64,000 bases of DNA, from positions 62,001 to 126,000 of the forward strand of contig NZ_JADQBZ010000007.1 in assembly GCF_016278365.1 (NCBI RefSeq), read 5' to 3'. Within the stretch, counting starts at the first letter, position 1. The number at the start of each line of letters is the position of its first letter. Shown one piece after another: positions 17,778-28,451 of this stretch. A program made the position numbers and the translations under genes. The notes under the pieces are model-generated. The model saw nothing but the letters and a program-made list of their open reading frames with translations. It was not told the DNA's origin and did not search any database. The stretch is from Methanolobus sp. GTDB lineage: Archaea; Halobacteriota; Methanosarcinia; Methanosarcinales; Methanosarcinaceae.

Positions 17778-19109
17778 TCACGGGGACAATCTTCGCCTGT
17801 CTCTGGGGAAGAGCACAACATCACGGATGTTCTCAACACCCAGCATTGTCATGACCAGCCGGTCACATCCGATACCCCATCCACCATGTGGAGGCATACC
17901 ATACCTGAAAGCCCTCAGGTAGAAGTCAAAACCTTCCGGATTAAGTCCCTGGGATTCTATACGCTCCCTGAGTTGCTGCGGGTCATGGATACGTTGTGCG
18001 CCGGATGATAGCTCCATTGTCCTGTGCATCATATCGAAGGATTTGGAAATCTCAGGCTTGTCCTCGTAAGGCTTTGCGTAGAAAGGTTTTACCTCGGTGG
18101 GCCAGTCTATGATGAAATAATGTGACTGGCCAGTTTCTGTGAATACATGGTTACCAATTGTGTGTTCGGACAGAGTGCTGAGGTCGTCACCCCATTTCAG
18201 GGACTCTTCGCCATAAGAGTTAACGATAGTGAGAGCCTCATCATAGGTTATCTTCATGAAGGGGGTCTGCGGAACATTCAGTTCGACACCTAGAGCTTCC
18301 AGTTGTTTTGAGCAGTTGCTGACAACCTGTTCATAAACATAAGCGACCATGTTCTCCAGTATCTCCATTACGTCAAAATGATCGCAAAAGCTTGCTTCAA
18401 TATCAATGGATGTTGCTTCGTTGAGGTGCCTGCGGGTATCATGCTCCTCTGCCCTGAAGATGGGGCCTATCTCGAACACCCTGTCCAGTCCGCCGGACAT
18501 CAGCATCTGCTTGAAGAGCTGCGGGCTCTGGTTCAGGAAGGCTTCCCTGTCAAAGTAAGTGATCGGGAAGAGTGATGTTCCGCCCTCTGTTGCCGTTGCC
18601 ACTACCTTGGGAGTAGAGGTTTCCAAAAAACCGTCTGCTGAGAGGAAATCTCTGACAGCCTTTAGTACTTCATGCCTGATAGTGAAAACAGCTGTGGTCC
18701 TTTCTCTTCTCAGGTCCATGAACCTTGAGTCCAGACGGGTATCCAGGTCAGCATCAACCTTTCCCGTAGTGTCCATTGGAAGAGGGGAGTCCGCTTCGTT
18801 GAGCAGGGTTATCTTTTCAGGGATGATCTCGTAGCCATTAGGTGCCTTTGCTTCCGGCTTGACGGTACCCGTCACAGAAACAATGGACTCTCGCATAAGA
18901 CCCCTTGCCGTATCCAGCAGTTCCGGATCGGTCTTTTTCTTTACAAGTGTGATCTGGCCCCGTCCTTCACGGTCCCTTAACACAACGAAACAAATACCTC
19001 CGAGGTCGCGAACCTCGTGAACCCAGCCAGCGATGGAGACTTTCTTATCAGCCATTTCCGCCGGATCGATCTTAGATGTGTAATGTGTTCTGAGATCTTT
19101 TAATAACAT
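17778..19109 (-). CDS. aspS: Aspartyl-tRNA synthetase (archaeal type)
   Basis: A 443-residue class II synthetase of archaeal length. An OB-fold anticodon-binding domain is at the N-terminus ([26 protein letters not shown]). Class II motif 2 is in [29 protein letters not shown], and motif 3 is in [26 protein letters not shown]. The bacterial GAD insertion is absent. It charges tRNA-Asp; whether it also misacylates tRNA-Asn cannot be settled here. rpiA follows after 16 bases. Confidence 0.95.
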   Translation of the reverse strand: MLLKDLRTHYTSKIDPAEMADKKVSIAGWVHEVRDLGGICFVVLRDREGRGQITLVKKKTDPELLDTARGLMRESIVSVTGTVKPEAKAPNGYEIIPEKITLLNEADSPLPMDTTGKVDADLDTRLDSRFMDLRRERTTAVFTIRHEVLKAVRDFLSADGFLETSTPKVVATATEGGTSLFPITYFDREAFLNQSPQLFKQMLMSGGLDRVFEIGPIFRAEEHDTRRHLNEATSIDIEASFCDHFDVMEILENMVAYVYEQVVSNCSKQLEALGVELNVPQTPFMKITYDEALTIVNSYGEESLKWGDDLSTLSEHTIGNHVFTETGQSHYFIIDWPTEVKPFYAKPYEDKPEISKSFDMMHRTMELSSGAQRIHDPQQLRERIESQGLNPEGFDFYLRAFRYGMPPHGGWGIGCDRLVMTMLGVENIRDVVLFPRDRRRLSP

Positions 19110-19269
19110 ACCTTCACCTGATCTGAAATATAAATACCTATAAGCAATTCATTATGAGCGATCTGCCCTTGTGAATATAAGCTGAATCAAATACTCTGGC
19201 ACCAATAGTTATTACTTTGCTATAAACCTAATTATTAACGGTCCTACCCGTGTCAGGCTTTCGCTAGAA

Positions 19270-20532
19270 TTAACAAGATTCCACGATACTTCTTCCGGAT
19301 ATCTCGCCTGCAGTGTTCTTTTTCATAATATCGGCAATCACATCAGGGTCATCGGACTGTCCCAGGGCCCACATCAGCTTAACAAGCGCAACTTCCGAAA
19401 GCATATCCTCACCTTCTATGGCGCCAGCCCTGAGCATGTCCCTTCCTGTATCATATACCCTGTCACACACCCTGCCATGAAGACATTGGGATGTGATAAC
19501 TACAGGCATGCCGGAACCTACAGCTCTCTCTATCTGCAGGATCCACTCAGTTGAAACATGTCCAAGGCCTGTTCCTTCAATGACTATACCATGGTAACCC
19601 GTATCCACATAATAGGAGAGTATATCGGGGCTTGCACCGGGAGTGAACTTAACAAGCGCGCATTTGGGATCAATGGCCTCTTTAAGTTTCAGTCCCTGTG
19701 CTCCTCTTTTTACATGATCACCTGATATTGTCAGTTGCATGGCCTTGTAGTCTACATAGCCTATAGGCTCTCCATTGATGGATCTGAAGGCATCCCTTCT
19801 GGACGTGTGCATCTTCCGGACTTTCGTACCGCGGTGAATAGCACAACTGCTATCTGATTCTTCACTATGCATCACAACAGTGACTTCAGCGATATCACTA
19901 ACGGCAACAAGTGCAGCACATATCGCATTCATTGCATTGTCACTGCTTGGCCTGTCTGCACTGCGCTGTGAGCCTACAAAAACTATCGGTACAGGCGTCT
20001 CGATCATAAAAGCGATTGCTGCAGCTGTATACATCATCGTGTCAGTACCATGGGCCACAATTACTCCGTCGGCGCCTTTTTCAATCTCCCTTGCAATTTC
20101 CCGTGCGAGTTCCTGCCAGTATTCCGCCCTCATGTTCTCGGACAGGATATTGTATATGGCCTTGCCGCTGAAGTCGGCTATTGTCCTGAGTTCCGGCATG
20201 GCCCTGAGTATATCGTCTGCAGAGAAACTGGCTGTTACAGCACCAGTCCTGTAGTCGATCTTACTTGCAATGGTGCCGCCCGTGGACAGGATGGAAACCT
20301 TTGGTAAAGCCGGACCTGCCACCGGAGGTTTTCCGACAGTTACCGGAGAGGGAGCTTCCTTCAGCACCTTTTTTTCCAGAAGGGTGATTTCTGCATTTTC
20401 TGGATCTATGCCTGCATTATAACCGCTCTTCATTTTAAGGACGATATGCTGAGTTGTACCTGGCATGACTATGCCCTCATACTCCACTCCGTCCTTTTTG
20501 ACCTTTATCCTGTCGCCTTCTTCGAATTCCAT
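19270..20532 (-). CDS. gatD: Glutamyl-tRNA(Gln) amidotransferase subunit D
   Basis: A 420-residue GatD. The N-terminal domain ([25 protein letters not shown]) is specific to GatD; the rest is an L-asparaginase-like amidase with [21 protein letters not shown] and [20 protein letters not shown] holding the two catalytic Thr residues. With GatE (not in the window) it converts Glu-tRNA(Gln) to Gln-tRNA(Gln), the archaeal route. ATG 20532 is preferred since CAGGGAT lies just upstream and the upstream extension to 20586 would overlap argH. It follows argH by 35 bases. Confidence 0.95.
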   Translation of the reverse strand: MEFEEGDRIKVKKDGVEYEGIVMPGTTQHIVLKMKSGYNAGIDPENAEITLLEKKVLKEAPSPVTVGKPPVAGPALPKVSILSTGGTIASKIDYRTGAVTASFSADDILRAMPELRTIADFSGKAIYNILSENMRAEYWQELAREIAREIEKGADGVIVAHGTDTMMYTAAAIAFMIETPVPIVFVGSQRSADRPSSDNAMNAICAALVAVSDIAEVTVVMHSEESDSSCAIHRGTKVRKMHTSRRDAFRSINGEPIGYVDYKAMQLTISGDHVKRGAQGLKLKEAIDPKCALVKFTPGASPDILSYYVDTGYHGIVIEGTGLGHVSTEWILQIERAVGSGMPVVITSQCLHGRVCDRVYDTGRDMLRAGAIEGEDMLSEVALVKLMWALGQSDDPDVIADIMKKNTAGEISGRSIVESC

Positions 20533-20567
20533 GATTATCCCTGACGCAAAGTTATAAGATATTATCT

Positions 20568-22046
20568 TCAGTTGCCTTCCATGCACTTTTCGACTGTGTC
20601 GAACAGTTCTTTCAGGGAGTTTTCGATGCTGCCATTCAGTACATTGATCCTGTAACGTACTTCCTCAAGCTCCCCAATATGCATGCTTATAGCTCTCCCC
20701 GTCTCATCGGGAGAGGGACCTCCTATGATCCTGCGTCTCCTTATATTAGATACAGGGTCAAGGGCATCCTTTACCATCTCTTCGGTCAGGCCACGCTCAC
20801 TTAACCCGGCACCTAGAATGTCGCTTGATACGGCATCTATCTCTTTTAGAGTTGGGATGCCTGTACCACGTGCAAGCACACCCACTATCTGGTGCGCGGT
20901 CCTGAATGGAATACCGGTCGCCCGGACCATCGTATCAGCAAGCTCGGTAGCAGTTGTGAATCCGGCTGTTGATTGTGTGGCCATGGCGTCGGTGTTCACT
21001 TTCATTGAGCCGATAATGCCTGTCATTATCCTTACAGCACTTCTTGTGGCTTCCACTGAGCGCCACATATTCGGTGTAGCTTCCTGCAGGTCACGATTAT
21101 AGCTTAAAGGAAGAGCCTTGCAGATGGTCAGTAGTGCCATGAGCGAGCCTATGACCGTTCCAACCTTACCGCGGATGAGCTCGGCAGTGTCCGGGTTCTT
21201 TTTCTGGGGCATTATTGATGAAGTAGAAGAATAACTATCGTGCAGCTCAACGAACCCAAACTCAGGGGTTGACCATATAACGAGTTCTTCAGCCATCCTG
21301 CTTAGGTTTACCATTATGTTTGCAAACGCAGATGCCGTTTCGATTAGGAAATCACGGCTGCTTACGGCATCCATGGAGTTTTCCAGAAGGCTCCCAAACC
21401 CCAGAAGCGAAGCTGTTCTCTCACGGTTAAGGTCAAAGCCTGTGGAAGCAAAGGCAGCCGCACCTAGAGGACTTTTATTGACCCGTGTAAAAGCGTCTGT
21501 CACACGATCACTGTCCCTTGCTAACGCACCCTCATGGGCAAGCAGGTGATGGGCAAATGTTGTTGGCTGAGCATGCTGCAGGTGAGTAAAACCCGGCATC
21601 AGTGTCTCTGTGTGCACCGATGCCCTGTTAAGAAGAGCGGAGCGGAGCCCTGCAAGCTCCTCCATGATCGAGAGCAATTCATCCCTGAGCCTTATACGGA
21701 TGCATGTTGCAACCTCATCGTTGCGGGAGCGTCCAGAATGCATCCTGCCTCCGGTTTCCTCGCCTACAAGGTCGATGAGCCTGGATTCAAGTGAGATATG
21801 GATGTCCTCATAAGAGTGATCCAGCTTCTCAATCCCATCTTCCTTCACAGCCAGGAGGCCCTTAAGGATCTTACTGCAGTCATCTGCTTTGATTATACCC
21901 TGCTCTTTCAACATGACCGTATGAGCCAGGTCAACCAGTATATCTGCTTCGAATATCCATTTATCAGCAGACATAGAAGAAGTAAAATTCAAAATATCTT
22001 CATCAGGACTGGAGGACAGACGTCCCCTGCGTAAAATATTGCTCAT
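20568..22046 (-). CDS. argH: Argininosuccinate lyase
   Basis: A 492-residue member of the fumarase/ASL family. The family signature [12 protein letters not shown]-like loop is seen as [22 protein letters not shown]. Other landmarks are [23 protein letters not shown] and [21 protein letters not shown]. It splits argininosuccinate into arginine and fumarate. The ATG is preceded by GAGGAT. gatD follows closely on the same strand; the pairing looks like transcriptional convenience, not a shared pathway. Confidence 0.95.
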   Translation of the reverse strand: MSNILRRGRLSSSPDEDILNFTSSMSADKWIFEADILVDLAHTVMLKEQGIIKADDCSKILKGLLAVKEDGIEKLDHSYEDIHISLESRLIDLVGEETGGRMHSGRSRNDEVATCIRIRLRDELLSIMEELAGLRSALLNRASVHTETLMPGFTHLQHAQPTTFAHHLLAHEGALARDSDRVTDAFTRVNKSPLGAAAFASTGFDLNRERTASLLGFGSLLENSMDAVSSRDFLIETASAFANIMVNLSRMAEELVIWSTPEFGFVELHDSYSSTSSIMPQKKNPDTAELIRGKVGTVIGSLMALLTICKALPLSYNRDLQEATPNMWRSVEATRSAVRIMTGIIGSMKVNTDAMATQSTAGFTTATELADTMVRATGIPFRTAHQIVGVLARGTGIPTLKEIDAVSSDILGAGLSERGLTEEMVKDALDPVSNIRRRRIIGGPSPDETGRAISMHIGELEEVRYRINVLNGSIENSLKELFDTVEKCMEGN

Positions 22047-22271
22047 GTAAATCCTCAGTTAGCCTAAATATAATATTAGAAGTGACCTTAATTTTGTAGC
22101 GTGGTATGGCTTGAATACATAAATAAGAATCGGTTTTACCATTCCAGCCTTCCCGGATGTTTTTTACCCGGGGATGATTTGAACTCATCAAGGAGGTTCT
22201 TGTCTATGTATATAGTTATATAAAGGAGCATAACCTTATGAAGCCTTCAAAAGCGAAAATGAGTGGATCAA

Positions 22272-22805
22272 ATGATAAAATTAAAAGGGCATGAGATTGG
22301 TTTAATAGTTGTTAAGGATGCTAGTAACAGAAGGGCTGTTCAATTTAGGAATAATATTATTACTACTTTGAGAAAGATCGGTGTTAACGAAAATGATATT
22401 GATATTCCTCTTGAGCGTATGGCGATAAAAAAATCCAAAGCTTCTGCAACCTGGTGGATATCGAATCATCGAATGCATTACAGCCATAATATGCAAAATA
22501 AATATGTAGAAAACCTGTATGTTCTATCCAAGGTAATTGAGATCGAAGCAAATAGGGTCATTTCGGAGGAAATCACGTTGTCAGATTTTATTTCTGAGTT
22601 TAAAGAAGATTCAGATGTTTATGACAGACGAAAAGAGGCGCGAGAGTTTTTTGACTGCGACCATGACGAGACTGATTTTGGGATCATTGATAAAAAATAC
22701 AAGCTGATGTCAAAAGAACTGCACCCGGATATGCCAACGGGGGACACTGAGAAATTCAAGCAGCTAAATATTGCACATAAGATTCTGAAGAGAGAATTAA
22801 CGTAA
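22272..22805 (+). CDS. J-domain protein with an unknown N-terminal domain
   Basis: A 177-residue protein. The C-terminal 55 residues form a J-domain: KKYKLMSKELHPDMPTGDTEKFKQLNIAHKILK, with the diagnostic HPD tripeptide that stimulates Hsp70/DnaK ATPase. The first 110 residues (GHEIGLIVVKDASNRRAVQFRNN; SKASATWWISNHRMHYSHNMQNK) are not recognised. An in-frame GTG lies at 22263. A different-frame ATG at 22238 has the better ribosome site (AAAGGAG) and opens 18 codons that overlap this start (22238-22294), so either a leader peptide or a one-base frameshift is possible. Not linked to dnaK or dnaJ here. Confidence 0.7.
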   Translation: MIKLKGHEIGLIVVKDASNRRAVQFRNNIITTLRKIGVNENDIDIPLERMAIKKSKASATWWISNHRMHYSHNMQNKYVENLYVLSKVIEIEANRVISEEITLSDFISEFKEDSDVYDRRKEAREFFDCDHDETDFGIIDKKYKLMSKELHPDMPTGDTEKFKQLNIAHKILKRELT

Positions 22806-23104
22806 GATCAATTTATATACTTCAGTTTATCGTTTCTTAGTTGCCAATATCATCTTGTTTAGTAAATGTTTCCCGATGATGTGCCATCTATAATGCAAGA
22901 GTGGAAACCAGATCGATATTGCTGATTCAGTCTTTTTTCCGGTAAAGCCATTCAGGGAAACTCTGCCCGGAGATTTGGAAATATATGATTTCAATAAAAG
23001 GAAGAATTACCTTTGGATTTGTATATGAGATAATATTATATATTTCCCACACATATACGAGTATAAGTTTTACGTGAAAGTCCATCCAATTAATTGAGGT
23101 CAAC

Positions 23105-23578
23105 ATGGCAAATGATATACATCAATATCAGGAAAGCAGTTCGAACGATATGCTTCAGCTTGTCGTCTTTAGTCTGGGAACAGAGGAATTCAGTGTGGAT
23201 ATCATGAAAGTGCAGGAAATAATTCGGCTGCCTGAGATCACCCGTATTCCCAAGTCTCCTGACTACATAAAAGGCGTCATTAACCTGCGTGGGAAGATAA
23301 TTGTGGTAATGGACCTTGATAAACGGTTCGGGCTCCCTTCAAAAGAGATCACTGAGGAATCCAGGATAATAGTTGCTGATGTTGAAGGCACTATTGTTGG
23401 AATGGTCGTCGACTCTGTAAGCGAGGTAATCCGGCTGCTTGCGTCAAGCGTGGACCCCACCCCTGAAGTAATAAGCCGAAGTATCAATGCCGAATATCTC
23501 AAAGGAGTGGGTAAACTAGATGACAGGCTGTTAATCCTGCTCAACCTGGAAAATATAATCAGCGAAACTGCAGGCTAA
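23105..23578 (+). CDS. cheW: CheW-like chemotaxis coupling protein
   Basis: A 157-residue single CheW domain: LQLVVFSLGTEEFSVDIMKVQEIIRLPEITRIPKSPDYIKGVINLRGKIIVVMDL and GMVVDSVSEVIRL are standard. CheW links receptors to the kinase CheA. A GAGGT ribosome site precedes the ATG, and a TATA-like run lies near 23030-23045. No cheA, receptor or cheY is in the window, so this is an isolated copy. It may serve a chemosensory system elsewhere. Confidence 0.88.
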   Translation: MANDIHQYQESSSNDMLQLVVFSLGTEEFSVDIMKVQEIIRLPEITRIPKSPDYIKGVINLRGKIIVVMDLDKRFGLPSKEITEESRIIVADVEGTIVGMVVDSVSEVIRLLASSVDPTPEVISRSINAEYLKGVGKLDDRLLILLNLENIISETAG

Positions 23579-23762
23579 GAATTAGCCCTGCAGAAAGTTT
23601 CCATTTTAGAATCCCGATGATCAGAACCTAACAATGATACACTAGTATCAACTGATTACCGTACTGAGAGTTCGTATACATTGGATATGTCATACCTGCT
23701 TCTCAGAAACTGCACCTGGCATTTTTATAACTACAGTATACTTGCTTTTAAAAGGTGATATA

Positions 23763-24629
23763 ATGAGAATTTCGAGATTAATGATCATAGCATTCCTGAT
23801 AATCATAAGTGTGATGATACCAGGTTGTCTGAATGCAGAAGACCCGAACACTGAAGACCCGGACAATATTGCCGCTGAGAGTTATTTCCAGGGGTCAGGA
23901 GATATCATGACAGACCTTGCATATAACAGCGATACTCTTTACCAGGTATCTACCATCAATGCTCTTCTTGAAGGATTCTATGATGGTGATACCAGTCTGG
24001 AAGCCCTTAAAAGCAGAGGAGATTTCGGGATCGGGACCTTTACGGCTCTTGACGGGGAAATGATAGTTCTGGATGGAGAGGTATACCAGGTTAAAGACGA
24101 CGGGGTTGCATACCTGACCAATGATTCCATGACAACTCCTTTTGCTGCTGTCACTTTCTTCGAAGCCGATGAGACAGGGGTCATCAGCGAACCTATGGAC
24201 AAAGAGCAGGTAGAAAGATACCTTGAAGAACTGATGCCCAACAGAAACATTATGTATGCTGTAAAGATAACAGGAACATTCGAATATATGAAAACGCGCA
24301 GCGTTCCCAGGCAGACACAACCATACCCCCGGTTAACAGAAGTTACAAAGAACCAGCCTACTTTCGAGCTTACCAATGTAGAAGGAACAATTGTCGGTTT
24401 CTGGCTGCCCTCCTACATGAACGGCGTCAATGTACCTGAATATCATCTGCATTTCATAACAGACAGCAAAGATGCCGGAGGTCATATCCTCGAGTATAAT
24501 ATTATCAATGGTACTGTGGAGATCGACAATACATATGATTTCTACCTTAGTTTGCCACAAAGTTCCGATCTGATGGACATTGACCTGTCAAAAGATAACA
24601 ATTCTGAACTTGAAATGGCTGAAAAATGA
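23763..24629 (+). CDS. Exported alpha-acetolactate decarboxylase (lipoprotein)
   Basis: A lipoprotein signal (RLMIIAFLIIISVMIPGCLN) is followed by an acidic linker and a full acetolactate decarboxylase domain: LYQVSTINALLEGFYDGDTSLEALKSRGDFGIGTFTALDGEMIVLDG near the start and PEYHLHFITDSKDAGGHILEYNI near the end. The HxH...H triad of the latter is the zinc site of the AlsD/BudA family. The enzyme turns acetolactate into acetoin. The ATG at 23763 is set by AAGGTGAT six bases upstream. The predicted outside location is notable, since its substrate is made in the cytoplasm. Confidence 0.85.
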   Translation: MRISRLMIIAFLIIISVMIPGCLNAEDPNTEDPDNIAAESYFQGSGDIMTDLAYNSDTLYQVSTINALLEGFYDGDTSLEALKSRGDFGIGTFTALDGEMIVLDGEVYQVKDDGVAYLTNDSMTTPFAAVTFFEADETGVISEPMDKEQVERYLEELMPNRNIMYAVKITGTFEYMKTRSVPRQTQPYPRLTEVTKNQPTFELTNVEGTIVGFWLPSYMNGVNVPEYHLHFITDSKDAGGHILEYNIINGTVEIDNTYDFYLSLPQSSDLMDIDLSKDNNSELEMAEK

Positions 24630-24639
24630 AATAGACTAA

Positions 24640-26616
24640 TTAATCAGCGGCCGGGAGAGTAACGTGCACTTTTGTCCCGGCCCCCTCGTCACTTTCAAGC
24701 CAGATCTTACCGCCATGGTCCTCAACGATCACTTTGGTTATATATAAGCCAAGGCCATTGCCCCCGTAACTCCTTGTAGAGGAACTGTCAATCTGGTAGA
24801 ATTTCTGGAAAAGCTTTGGCATATCATCTTTTGAGATTCCGATGCCAGTATCTTTGAGCACGACATGGACGTCACCATTTTCACGGTATGCTGACAAGCT
24901 TATCTTTCCCTGCTTATGAGTGAACTTTATAGCATTGTCCATAATGTTGGCAAAGGCCCTTGGAAGATAATCCGAATCCCCGTAAGTGAAGAGTTTGCTC
25001 GAAGAGAAATCATCCTCTATAAAGATATTTTTCTCCTTAGCCTGTTCCGATAACTCACCTACCGCAGACAACAGGGAATCTGACAGGAGGATCTTCTCGA
25101 ACTTATACCGTACCCTGCCTCCCTGAGAAGAACTGGCAAACAGGAGAGAGTCGATCAGGTTATGAAGGCGCTTTGACTTGCTGACAACTTTCTCCATAGC
25201 ACGTAATTGCTCCGGGTTCAAAGGACCGAATGTGCCCTCCTGGAGCAGCTCACTGAACCCTCTGATGGTTGTAAGGGGCGTGTTGAGCTCATGCCTGAGA
25301 TTGGAGAGGAACTCATCCTTGAGCTTATCAAGGGACTTGAGATCCTCATAGGCTTTTTCAAGCTCTTCTGTTGACATTTTCAGGGCTTTTTCAGTCCTTT
25401 TACGCTCAGTAATATCACGAATGTGTTCTACTGCCATGATAATGTTGTTATTCTTATCGAAAACCGGAAATGCACGATATTCCCGGACTTTCCCGTCGAG
25501 CTCACTAGTTTGCTCAACCTCGGCAACATTACCAGATGAGAACACCTCTTTTACATAACATGGATCACACGGGGCATCCCGGTGCATAAAGCAGTTATAG
25601 CAATGCGGATGCTCCTCATTTTCCGGAGTGCATTCTATATTCTCGTTTTTCCAGTTACTTGTAACTACCCGCAGGTCACGATCGACTACAACAATAAGAT
25701 CCTGGAGAGCATTGAAAGTGCTGGTAAGTAATTCCTTCTGTTGCTGCAGTGCATCTTCAGACTGCTTATTTTTAGTGATATCGGCGATCAGGCAAACCCC
25801 GCTGTCAATTGCATTGCCAAGAAGCCGGTGTGGAACGTAATAGGATCTCAGGTACAGCTGGTCACCTGCTATCTGCGCAGGATATTCACTCTCATAATAA
25901 GGAAAGATATCCTTATCAGATCTCAGGAGCACCTTCTCAAGCCGCTCATCGTTCACAAAATCAGTTATCGCAGCTCCAATAACCTCATCCCGGGGGACCC
26001 GGAATATCTTTAAAAAACTTCTGTTACAGTGAGTAATAATACCTTTGTGATCAATGAATATACCAAGAGGAGATGACTCAAATATTACCCTGTGTCTTTT
26101 CTCAGATTCAAGTAAAGCTTCTTCCAGGACCTTTCTCTCGACAACCTTGCCAAGACGGGCGATGATAGCATCCATCAATCTTTTCTCTTCATTGAGGAAC
26201 GGCCCGATATCAAGAACAGGTCGCTCTTCAAGATAGACCACAAGCAAACTTCCTTTTACTATTCCATGGACTACTATATCCGTTGAGATCTTCCAGGGGG
26301 TTTCTTTGAAGTTATCTGTCTGGAAGGTGTCGTTATCCATAGTAATACGAGCTGCAGCAATCTCAGAGAACTGGCAGGCTGATGGCATACGCTGTGCAAT
26401 TCCCTTGAGTAAGGACTGCAGGGGAATGTGCAGATCAAAAAGAGAGGAGATATTGTATATGCACTCCAGTTCTTTTTCCCTTTTTCTTAGTGAAGCCAGT
26501 TCTTCAGAATATATGGAAAACACCTGTATCAATTTTATATGCTTTATATTTATATTATCTTTATTAATAGATTTCGTTAATCCACAAGAATTGTGGCCCA
26601 ATCTACCCATGACCAT
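24640..26616 (-). CDS. GAF-PAS-PAS sensor histidine kinase (soluble)
   Basis: A 658-residue kinase without membrane segments. Order: N-terminal helix and GAF-like domain (about 55-165), PAS1 (about 170-285), PAS2 (about 295-415), coiled coil, HisKA with DEFLSNLRHELNTPLTTIRGF, and HATPase with NIMDNAIKFTH, DTGIGIS and GGNGLGLYI. PAS2 carries a cysteine cluster, CTPENEEHPHCYNCFMHRDAPCDPC, which could bind metal or a cofactor. No response regulator is next to it. It is convergent with the acetolactate decarboxylase gene, 10 bases apart. The exact start is uncertain because several upstream Met codons exist. Confidence 0.88.
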   Translation of the reverse strand: MVMGRLGHNSCGLTKSINKDNINIKHIKLIQVFSIYSEELASLRKREKELECIYNISSLFDLHIPLQSLLKGIAQRMPSACQFSEIAAARITMDNDTFQTDNFKETPWKISTDIVVHGIVKGSLLVVYLEERPVLDIGPFLNEEKRLMDAIIARLGKVVERKVLEEALLESEKRHRVIFESSPLGIFIDHKGIITHCNRSFLKIFRVPRDEVIGAAITDFVNDERLEKVLLRSDKDIFPYYESEYPAQIAGDQLYLRSYYVPHRLLGNAIDSGVCLIADITKNKQSEDALQQQKELLTSTFNALQDLIVVVDRDLRVVTSNWKNENIECTPENEEHPHCYNCFMHRDAPCDPCYVKEVFSSGNVAEVEQTSELDGKVREYRAFPVFDKNNNIIMAVEHIRDITERKRTEKALKMSTEELEKAYEDLKSLDKLKDEFLSNLRHELNTPLTTIRGFSELLQEGTFGPLNPEQLRAMEKVVSKSKRLHNLIDSLLFASSSQGGRVRYKFEKILLSDSLLSAVGELSEQAKEKNIFIEDDFSSSKLFTYGDSDYLPRAFANIMDNAIKFTHKQGKISLSAYRENGDVHVVLKDTGIGISKDDMPKLFQKFYQIDSSSTRSYGGNGLGLYITKVIVEDHGGKIWLESDEGAGTKVHVTLPAAD

Positions 26617-26692
26617 GTTTTTAAATATGTAGCCAGTAATAGGGAAGGTGTTAATTGCGTTATTTCTTAAAAATCAAATACAAGGTGAGTAA

Positions 26693-27850
26693 ATGTATTC
26701 TGACAGGATCAACAGACTGCCCCCCTACTTGTTTGCAACCATCGATGAAGCAAAGGCAAAGATCATAGCAAAAGGTGTGGATGTGATCGATCTTGGAGTG
26801 GGTGACCCTGACCAGCCAACCCCCGCACACATTGTGGAATCCATGTGCGAAGCTGTTCGCGACCCTTCCACACACCAGTATCCATCCTATACCGGAATGA
26901 TCGAATTCAGGAAAGCCGCCGCCGACTGGTGTAAACAGAGCAGGGGACTTGATATCGACCCGGCTACTGAAACGCTTACACTCATAGGCTCAAAGGAAGG
27001 GGTGGCGCATGTCCCCCTGGCCTTCATCAATCCAGGGGATGTCGTACTCTGTCCGGATCCTGGTTACCCTGTGTATAAGATAGGCACACAGTTCGCTGGA
27101 GGGAAAGAACATATTATGCCACTCCTTGATGAAAATGACTTCCTGCCGGACCTTGAAGCGATACCCAAAGATGCTCGCAGCAAGGCAAAACTGATGTTCA
27201 TCAATTACCCGAACAACCCTACATCTGCAACTGCTGACCAAAAGTTCTTCGAGGAGGTCGTACAGTTTGCCCGCGAGCACAACATTGTGGTTGTCCATGA
27301 CAACGCTTACTCCGAGATGGTCTATGACGGTTACCAGTCCCCTAGCTTCCTGAGCGTTGACGGTGCGATGGATGTCGGCATCGAGCTCTATTCAATGTCA
27401 AAGACCTACAACATGACCGGATGGCGCCTTGGGTTTGCCGTCGGCAACAAAGACCTTATAGCTGGTTTCGGGAAGGTTAAATCAAATATCGATTCAGGAG
27501 CATTCGATGCTATCCAGAGGGCAGGTATTACAGCACTGTCAAGTTCCCAGCAATGCGTTGCTGACATGAACAATATCTATACCGAAAGAAGGGATGTACT
27601 GCTCAAAGGGCTCAGTGAAATAGGCATTGATGTGAAACCACCAAAGGCAACTTTCTACGTGTGGGCACCTGTGCCTGAAGGATACGATTCCATGGGATTC
27701 TCCAAACTGCTTCTTGAAAAAGCAGGCATTGTAGCAACCCCGGGGGCCGGTTTTGGCCAGTATGGTGAAGGATATATACGCTTTGCACTTACCCAGACCG
27801 TGCCAAGGATGAATGAAGCAGTGGACAGGATGTCAAAGCTGAAACTCTGA
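26693..27850 (+). CDS. dapL: LL-diaminopimelate aminotransferase
   Basis: A 385-residue fold-type I aminotransferase. [20 protein letters not shown] and [14 protein letters not shown] at the N-terminus and [18 protein letters not shown] with the PLP lysine are typical of Dap[26 protein letters not shown] is also visible. It makes LL-diaminopimelate directly from tetrahydrodipicolinate for lysine synthesis, the route used by methanogens. AAGGTGAG precedes the ATG. It stands alone. Another aminotransferase specificity in the same class is the main alternative. Confidence 0.88.
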   Translation: MYSDRINRLPPYLFATIDEAKAKIIAKGVDVIDLGVGDPDQPTPAHIVESMCEAVRDPSTHQYPSYTGMIEFRKAAADWCKQSRGLDIDPATETLTLIGSKEGVAHVPLAFINPGDVVLCPDPGYPVYKIGTQFAGGKEHIMPLLDENDFLPDLEAIPKDARSKAKLMFINYPNNPTSATADQKFFEEVVQFAREHNIVVVHDNAYSEMVYDGYQSPSFLSVDGAMDVGIELYSMSKTYNMTGWRLGFAVGNKDLIAGFGKVKSNIDSGAFDAIQRAGITALSSSQQCVADMNNIYTERRDVLLKGLSEIGIDVKPPKATFYVWAPVPEGYDSMGFSKLLLEKAGIVATPGAGFGQYGEGYIRFALTQTVPRMNEAVDRMSKLKL

Positions 27851-28045
27851 TCTCGGCTTTTGACCTCTTTTTCCCAGTTACTATCCCAGTTACTACATAT
27901 GTAACTGTGATTAGTTCCTTTTTCAGTTTCCGTTCTGAACATGTAGATGTATGCTGGTTTTGTATGCTTCATTTTTATTATATGAACATTATTTTTAAAA
28001 TGACATACATGTTAATGATATAAATGAGCATTTAATCCATTGATT

Positions 28046-28441
28046 ATGCTCCCGGAAAATATTAGTCCCAATCACTTGAATAGATCAGAGATAGGCAAAT
28101 TCCTCTACGATATAAGATACATCATCCTGCTGTACATCATCGGTGATTTCCTGACAACCTTTCATGCAATAGAGAATGGGTTCGGATTTGAACAGAACGG
28201 ACTCCTTGCAAGCCTTATGACAGAATTCGGGATGTGGTCACTTGTAATTGTGAAGATTGCAATACTTGGAGTCGTATTCTGGGCCTACCGTACGATCAAT
28301 TCATCCACCGGGCCAGTTTCCCCACTCCTGTGGACATTCTCAAAGACAGGCATCAGCCTTCTTGGCCTGTTGCTGGTGATCAACAACATGATGGTCATCT
28401 GGGCCAGGGTGAGCTTGTTTGAATATGTAGGGATGCTTTAA
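28046..28441 (+). CDS. Small membrane protein, DUF5658-like
   Basis: A 131-residue protein with a short N-terminal amphipathic part and three to four helices (YIILLYIIGDFLTTFHAIENG; SLVIVKIAILGVVFWAYRTI; LLGLLLVINNMMVIWA). The GDFLTT...E.NG pattern in the first helix resembles the DUF5658 group. It is convergent with the first AbrB-PhoU gene. A similar small membrane protein (42868-43302) lies beside the second AbrB-PhoU gene. No function known. Confidence 0.6.
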   Translation: MLPENISPNHLNRSEIGKFLYDIRYIILLYIIGDFLTTFHAIENGFGFEQNGLLASLMTEFGMWSLVIVKIAILGVVFWAYRTINSSTGPVSPLLWTFSKTGISLLGLLLVINNMMVIWARVSLFEYVGML

Positions 28442-28451
28442 AGGGGGCCTT

